Assembly: GCA_020809705.1 (NCBI GenBank)
Contig: CP085835.1
Location: 1,488,001-1,552,000, forward strand
DNA length: 64,000 nt
Source of the DNA: Calonectria ilicicola
Taxonomy: Eukaryota; Ascomycota; Sordariomycetes; Hypocreales; Nectriaceae
Direction of reading: 5' to 3'
The notes below the pieces were generated by a model that ran no database searches, had not been told where the DNA came from, and saw nothing but the letters and a program-made list of their open reading frames with translations. The translations under genes were made by a program, and so were the position numbers. Shown in pieces: positions 57,376-64,000 of the stretch. Each line of letters starts with the position of its first letter. Position 1 is the first letter of the stretch.

Positions 57376-60300
57376 CTTCTTTTTTTTCTTTAGCTTTAGA
57401 TAGATTAATATAAAATACTTTTTAAATTAAATAAATCTAAAATTAGCTTTTTATATATTTAAAGTTTAATTAATTTTAATATAAATTATTAATTAAGATA
57501 TTTATAAATATAATAGTAGATTAAGGATTTAGTAGTTTAGTATTAAATAAGATAATTTAATAATAATTAATATAGTTTATATAGTAGGGATTAAATATAG
57601 CTTTAATTTTAATTTAAAAGTAAATTATATAATTAAGAGTTTAATAAAGTAATATAATAAAGAGATTAATATTATTATAAAAATATTTTAAGGAGAGCTT
57701 AAAGGCTTTAATTAAGATAGAATTATTAGATTTAATTAGGCTAGATATTAATATTTTTTAATAATTTTTTTTAAAGTAGAAGTTATTTTTAAATTTATTA
57801 AAGTTTTTAAGTAATTATTATAAATATTTAATATAATTATAATAAATAAAAGATAAATTAAAATTAAATATTTATTTTTATATATTAAATTAAAAGCTTT
57901 AATATTTAATTAATTTATATTTAATAATAGAATTTTAGAAAATAATAATTATTTTTTATATTATTAAAGGATTTAGAGATTATTATAATTTTATAAACTT
58001 TATATATTATTTAAATTATATATATAAGAATATTAATTTATAAGTATATATAATAATATTCTTATAAACCTTTTAATAAAATAAGAATATCTTTTTTATA
58101 AGCTTTTTATTTAAATTTAAATAGATTATAGTAAATATAGGAGGCTTTTAGTAGATTAATTAAATTAAGATTATTTTTTTAGAAAGTATATTAAATTTAT
58201 AATTATAATATAGCTTAATTATAATAGATCTATTATATAATTATATGGGCTAGTTAGTTTAAGTATAGGATATAGCTTAGAAGCTAGAGAAACTTAAGAA
58301 GCTAGAGAAAAAGGAATCTATTATTAGTTAAAGGTAAGATTATATTTCTTAGGTTTTTAAAGTAATTAAGGATTATAAAGATAATATACTAATAATAAAT
58401 AAAATAATTATTAAGAAACCAATTTTTTATAAATAGTTTATTAGTAATTAAGACTAGAATATATAATATTACTTTAATTATAAAAGCCTTAATTATTTAA
58501 AAATCTCTTACCTAATTTATTAATTAATAATCTAATAATCTTATATAAAAAAACCAAGCAGGCTAGTAATACTAATTTTATAAAGTTAGACTTATTTATT
58601 AATAAGAATAAAGACTTAGAAAATAAAAAACTTTAATATAAAGTTAGATATTAAAGCTATTTAGAGAAGATCTTTAAAGATAAGTAAAATAAAAGTCTAT
58701 AATAATTAGTAAATTAACTTTAATTAAAGTAAAAGTTAATAATTAATTTATTTAAGTTTTTATTAATATAAACTATAATACTTTTACTTTTATAAGTAAA
58801 GATCTAGCTAACCAGCTAGCCCTTTTATATATTAAGAAGAAGCCATAATAACTTAATAATTTTACTAAATCTAAGAAAAAACTTATACCTCTAAAATTAT
58901 AATATTAACCTTTAAAGTAAAAGATTATAAGTAAAGGCTATATACCTATATTATAAAAGACCTAGAAAAAGATTTATTTCTAAATAAATCTTAATTAAAG
59001 GTAAATAAGGTTATTTATAATATAATAAAGGAGTGTATTATTTATAAGGTAATTAAAATCAAGTTATAGCTTACTAGTAAAAAAGAAACCCTAAAGGTCT
59101 ATTAAATATAGATAGCTTATTATATTATAGCTATAATCTTTATAGCTAAATATTACTACTTATATAGAATATATAATCTAATAATATTATTAATATAATC
59201 TATTAGTTTAAAAGATATTAAAAAAGCCTTTTAATAGAAGATTAAGGAAGATTTAAAGGAATAGGTTCTAGCTATATTATTTAATAAATTTAGAGAATTA
59301 TTTTTAATAATAAAAATAATTAAATTATTATTATATTAATTAAGTATTAATTATAAGATTAATTTATAATAAGATAAATTTAAAAATAAACTATTACTCC
59401 TTTAAAAATCTTTATATAATATATTTAAAAAGGAATTATTAATTCTTAAAAAGACTTTTAAAGATTTATTAAATAAAGAATTTATTTAAGCTAGTAATTT
59501 AACTATTAATGCTCTAGTATTATTTATTAGAAAGCCCAAAGAAGGATTATACTTTTATTATAATTATTATATACTTAATACTATTATATAATAGAATTAA
59601 TATCCCTTTCCTTTAATTATAAAAATATTATAAAACCTATCTAAAATTAAATAATTTATTAAGCTAGATGTGGTTACTACTTTCTATAAGGTCTAAATAG
59701 CTAAAAGGTATAAGACTAAAATTGCCTTCTAGACCTAGTTTAGGCTATATAAGTAGCTAGTATGCCTATTTAGCCTAAGTAATATATCTACTATATTCTA
59801 AAGGTATATAAATAAAGTATTATAAGACTTTTTAAATAACTTTATTATAGCTTATTTAAATAATATATTAATTTATTCTAGTAGTTTAAAGAAGGATTAT
59901 TTAGTAAAGGTATAGAAGGTACTTTATACCTTAGCTATTATTAGATTATATCTAGATTTAAAAAATATAAGTTTATAATCTAAAAGATAAAATACTTAAA
60001 ATTTATTATATAAGCTAGGAAAAAAGTATTCTATAATCTAGAGAAATAGTAAGTAATTTATAAATAAAAAGTACTTTAAATAATAAAAGGTATATAGAGT
60101 TTTTTAGACTTTATAAATTACTATTAGATCTTTATACTAGACTTTATAAAAATATTAATCTTTTTAATAATATTAATTTAGAAAGAGATTACCTTTAAAT
60201 AAGGACTTAATAAAAAAGCAGCTTTTTAAGAACTTAAGTATAGGTTTTGTAAGGTTCTTATATTATAATGGTAAGATTTAAATAAATTAATATTTTTTAA

Positions 60301-62397
60301 GGCTAATTATTTAAGTAATATATTAGGAGAAGTTCTAGCTTAAGAAGATAAGTAGGGCTATTATTAGCTAATTATTTTTCACTTATAATAGCTAAGTCTA
60401 GTAAAATATAATTACCTAATCTACAATAAGAAAATACTAACAATTATATATTACTTAAATACTTAAAAAGTAAAATTATATAACTATAGCCTATTTACTA
60501 TTATTATAAATTATAAAAATCTAATATATTTTATAAAATATTAATATCTTATAAAATAATAAAATTATTAAGTAAAATAATTATTAAAATATAATTTTTA
60601 ACTTAAATATTAATCTAATAATAAGATAATAATACTAAATATATTAAACTATAAAAAGCAGGATATACTTAAAAAGATCAAAAACCTTAAAAAATAAGAT
60701 TATTATTTATAATTAATCCCTTAATTAACTATTCTATAGAATAAAATAATTATACTAAAGTAAGTTATTCTTTAGATAGCCTAAATAAAGATATTATAAA
60801 TAATAATTTTCTTTAATTATCTAGAGCTATAAGATTTATAAGATTAAGCTATTATTATAAATAAGATTTATATAAATATATATACTATAATATAACAGTA
60901 GAAGCAAAATCTACTATCTAAATTAAATTTAAAGATTTAAATCTTAAAATATATTTTAAATATTAAAAATTAATTAACCTTCTAAAACCAATTATAAATA
61001 TTTAATAGTAAGATTAATATAAAGGTATTATATACTTATATTATATAAATAAAGTATAATATTACTATTAAAGATTATTTAGGTTATAATAATATAATAA
61101 CTTTAATATTAAAATAATTCTTTTAGCTAGAATTATTATAATTAATCTACTAATTTATTATTAATTATTAAGTTTATAAAAGAAATTATATTTAATAATA
61201 ATTAAAGAGAGAGCTATTAAAACCTTTACTAATTCTAAAATAACTATAAAGTAATCTAATTATAAATTTTATAATAAATCTTCCTTTAATAGGTAAGAAT
61301 AAATCTTAATATTTATAAATAATAATTAATTAATTTATATAAGCTATTATACTTAAGATTATACTTATAATAAAAGTAGAAGCCTATATAGAATAGTTCC
61401 TTAGCTATTATTATAGATTATATAGAATACCCTAGTCTATTGTTAATAACTAAAAGAGTAATTAAATTAGTAGGTTCTAGTAAGCCTTTTATAAGCTAGC
61501 TAGTATTATATAATAACTTAATATAATATACTACTTATAAACTAATAGAAGACTAGAATAAATAAATTAGAAAATCTAAGTATATTTATAAGTATATATT
61601 TATTATTTATAAAAGGATTAAAATTATTATCTTTTAATAGTATAATTAATATTAAATAATTATAAAAACTTAATTATAAGAATAAGTCCTTTCTTTTTAA
61701 AATATAGGTATTATATAAAGCCCTTTAAAATTTAGAAGATTATTATAAAATTATCACTAAGTAATAATAAGGCCTAGACTAGAAACCTACTATAAAAGAT
61801 TTAAAATATTATAGAATTTATATAGGTTATAGTAATTATAATATAATAATATTATAAATAAATAATAAATAAAAAGTAGATATTAGTAAAGAGGTTTAAG
61901 ATTAAAGATAAAGTCTAGATTAATCTAACTAATTATAAGTTCTCTAAGCCTTATAAGAAGCTAGATTGGCTATATTAGTAATATATTATAATAAAGGTAA
62001 TAAATATATATATAATAAAGATTAATATATTTAAAGCAATATACCTATAATTCTATATTAATCTTTTAAAAAGAATATAATAAAATCCCTTATTAAAATA
62101 ATAATAAAATAACTTTTAGCCTTTATTAATTTAAATAAATAATAAAAATAAATAAATAATTAAAAAAATTCTATATATTAAATAAAAGTAATAAAAATAA
62201 GATAAAATCTAAGAAGCTCTTATTTAATAATATAATTATAAAAAACCTACTTAATAACTAATAAAATTCTTAATAAAATTAAAAGCTCTAAATATATATA
62301 AAACTACCTATAAGCCAATCATAGAATCAGATAGCCCAATAAACAAGTATATAGCACTAAAATAATAAAATCGCCACTTAGAAGAAAGGGAGGGTAA

Positions 62398-62500
62398 TAT
62401 CACAGACTGAAGCCTGGCAAAGGATTACAGCTATACTATATCCACCTAGATTAAGCTTTATAACTATATTGGTAGCAAGGGCATATTAAAGCATATTATA
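62398..62500 (+). repeat. Right LTR of second element, ~100 bp
   Basis: Preceded directly by a polypurine tract, followed by sequence of normal composition (AGGGTCATTGACCAGGGTGA). G-to-A changes relative to the left copy include GGCTGAAG/GACTGAAG and ACGGCTATG/ACAGCTATA. Confidence 0.7.
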
Positions 62501-64000
62501 AGGGTCATTGACCAGGGTGATCTTGAGAGTTGTAGAATAGATTGTATTGTGGTATGTAGACTTCAATTTGATGAGTGTTCCTTGATTGCTTGCTGAAATT
62601 CTTTAATAGATTAAGTGGATTATATATTATTTTTAGTTATAGTAGTATTAGGATTCTAATTATTTTTATAATTATTTTTTTTTAATACTTAGTTCTTAAG
62701 TGTTTATTAGTAGTTTTTTTATTTTAAATAATTTTATATACTTATAATTATTATTATATATTATTATTATTTATTATTTATTATTTATTATTTATATAAT
62801 ATATATTATTTGTTATTTATTATATATATAGTATATATTTAGTAGGTGGTTATTATAGGGATCTTACTTTTAGTAAGGTATATATTATAATATACTTATT
62901 ATTTTTCTTATTTTATATTTATTTATAATTTTTCTATATAAATAATATTTTTTATTTTATTTATTATATATATATATATATTTATTTTTTATTATTATTT
63001 TATTTTTCTTTTCCTTATTAAATGCTCTTTAAATCTTTATAATATTACTTCTCTTTTAATTTTCTATAGTACTTACTTACTATAAGTAATTTACTAACTA
63101 AATATTTACTAAGTAGCTATTAAATAATCATCCTTACTTCTATTATATTATATAAAAATATAATAACCTCTCCCTTATCTACTACCAAAGATCTATTAAT
63201 ACTTATTATATCTATTATAAGGAAGCTAGCTAATCTTATAATTTAGTATATCTACCTTTATTAAGTATTTTATATATAGTTACCATTAACTTAACTAGAT
63301 TTTCTAAGAGCTTATTAATATTATAATCTAGTATTAGAATTTCTTAACCAAATTTAGCATATATAATATCATTAAGTATAATAAGAATAATAATAATACC
63401 CCTAAGCCCTTAACAAATATTAGTTACTAGCACCTTAATTAAACTATATATATTACTATTAATTTCTAATATTATACTAAAGATAGTATTAAAAATATAA
63501 TTAATATTTATAAAATATCTAATAAGTAGCTATCTTTATACCTACTATAGAAGACTATTATCTAATATAAGCTAATAATATTAAACTTCTAAGTCTAAGT
63601 AGATATCTTTATTTTATATTTAGTAAGTATTCTACTAACTTACTATAATATAATCTTATTTCTATTAATATTAAAGACTTATACCTTTACTTAATCTTTA
63701 CTATCCTTCTTTATATTTATAATAATAATATTATTATAATTATTAAATATTTATTAAATACTCTTAATTAAGCTAAATTTACTTATATCCTTAATATTAT
63801 AAAGGGTTCCTTATCTTAGTTTACTATTACATAAAAGTATAAGATCTTATATACTTTAATTATTATTATAGATTATTATAGCTCTATTTATATTATTAAA
63901 TATATTAAAAAACCTCCTATTTAGTAAGGAGTAGTTAATATATCTTTATATTATATTTAAAAGAAGAAAAAGAAATTTAAGATTATAAAGTCTACTATCT
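62501..64000. other. Flank, then further AT-rich unassigned DNA
   Basis: About 62501-62610 has near-normal composition and may be old flanking sequence. 62620-63000 is A/T low complexity with TTATTATTTAT-type runs. 63000-64000 is RIP-like (C kept mainly before C or T) and is probably another decayed repeat running off the window, but I could not assign a class. Confidence 0.55.

Larger units (their letters stand above)
57247..62500 (+). mobile_element. Second RIP-mutated Ty3/gypsy element, short LTRs
   Basis: TGTCACAGGCTGAAGCCTGG at 57247 recurs as TATCACAGACTGAAGCCTGG at 62398; the direct repeats can be followed for about 100 bp (57247 to about 57347; 62398 to about 62500). A polypurine tract (AGAAGAAAGGGAGGGTAA) ends just before the right copy. 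The frame from 59523 still shows gypsy reverse transcriptase: FIRKPKEGLYF, then KLDVVTTFYKV, LVCLFSLSN, and AYLNNILIYS at 59850. The catalytic YLDD has become YLNN (59853-59864), so the enzyme would be dead even without the many stops. No target duplication could be matched, and the exact LTR right ends are uncertain. The sequence differs from the first element. Confidence 0.8.

Noticed and set aside
57247..62500. A matching target-site duplication for the second element
   Set aside because: Bases left of 57247 (GATAG) and right of about 62500 (AGGGT) do not match; the LTR end is too uncertain to claim one.
49945..64000. AT-rich block as mitochondrial DNA insertion
   Set aside because: LTR pairs, a target duplication and gypsy RT/integrase motifs show RIP-mutated retroelements instead.

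Overview
The window reads as nuclear DNA of a filamentous ascomycete (Pezizomycotina, most likely Hypocreales-like; this is inference). The reasons are short GT-AG introns of 47-120 nt with CTAAC-type branch sites, Zn2Cys6, Clr5-ankyrin, MYND-finger and UstYa/DUF3328 gene families, TTAGGG repeats, and a 14 kb AT-rich block with the C-to-T/G-to-A signature of repeat-induced point mutation (RIP). It is an accessory, subtelomere-like region: intact genes are interspersed with many decayed ones.

Layout. 0-16 kb: an intact hypothetical gene (472-1527), a MYND-finger gene (1830-3074), a decayed gene with an E-x-K nuclease-like motif (about 4054-5504), an interstitial telomere repeat (5625), a protein kinase with a WW domain (6146-8952, three exons), a 2.8 kb gap with a strong hairpin (10454-10508), a second MYND gene lacking one zinc cysteine (11818-13027), and a broken four-TM membrane protein (13727-15858). 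16-24.5 kb: three decayed UstYa/DUF3328-type oxidase genes, the family used for ribosomal-peptide cyclisation and other mycotoxin pathways, followed by an intact aminoglycoside-phosphotransferase-like gene.

25.7-31.4 kb is the most interesting intact part: a Zn2Cys6 regulator, a hot-dog thioesterase, and divergent from it an intronless 802-aa fusion of a crotonase (both catalytic Glu present) with an ANL acyl-CoA ligase. Together they make a compact module: activate an acid to its CoA ester, hydrate or otherwise process it, and release it, with a regulator alongside.

32.7-37.2 kb holds a very large Clr5-ankyrin gene broken by four single-base frameshifts. Upstream is a CCAAT-box repeat array and a small two-exon gene (38185-38654). 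39-49.8 kb is mostly relics: a second telomere-like repeat (39210), a fragment like the C-terminus of class V chitinases, an intact four-exon small beta-prism-like gene (44029-44691), and a decayed EB1/Mal3-type microtubule-binding gene with a triplicated segment.

49.9-64 kb is RIP-mutated. It contains one complete Ty3/gypsy element with 390-bp LTRs and a 5-bp target duplication (50059-56946), a second gypsy element with short LTRs (57247 to about 62500), and unassigned AT-rich sequence to the end. No plausible protein gene survives there.
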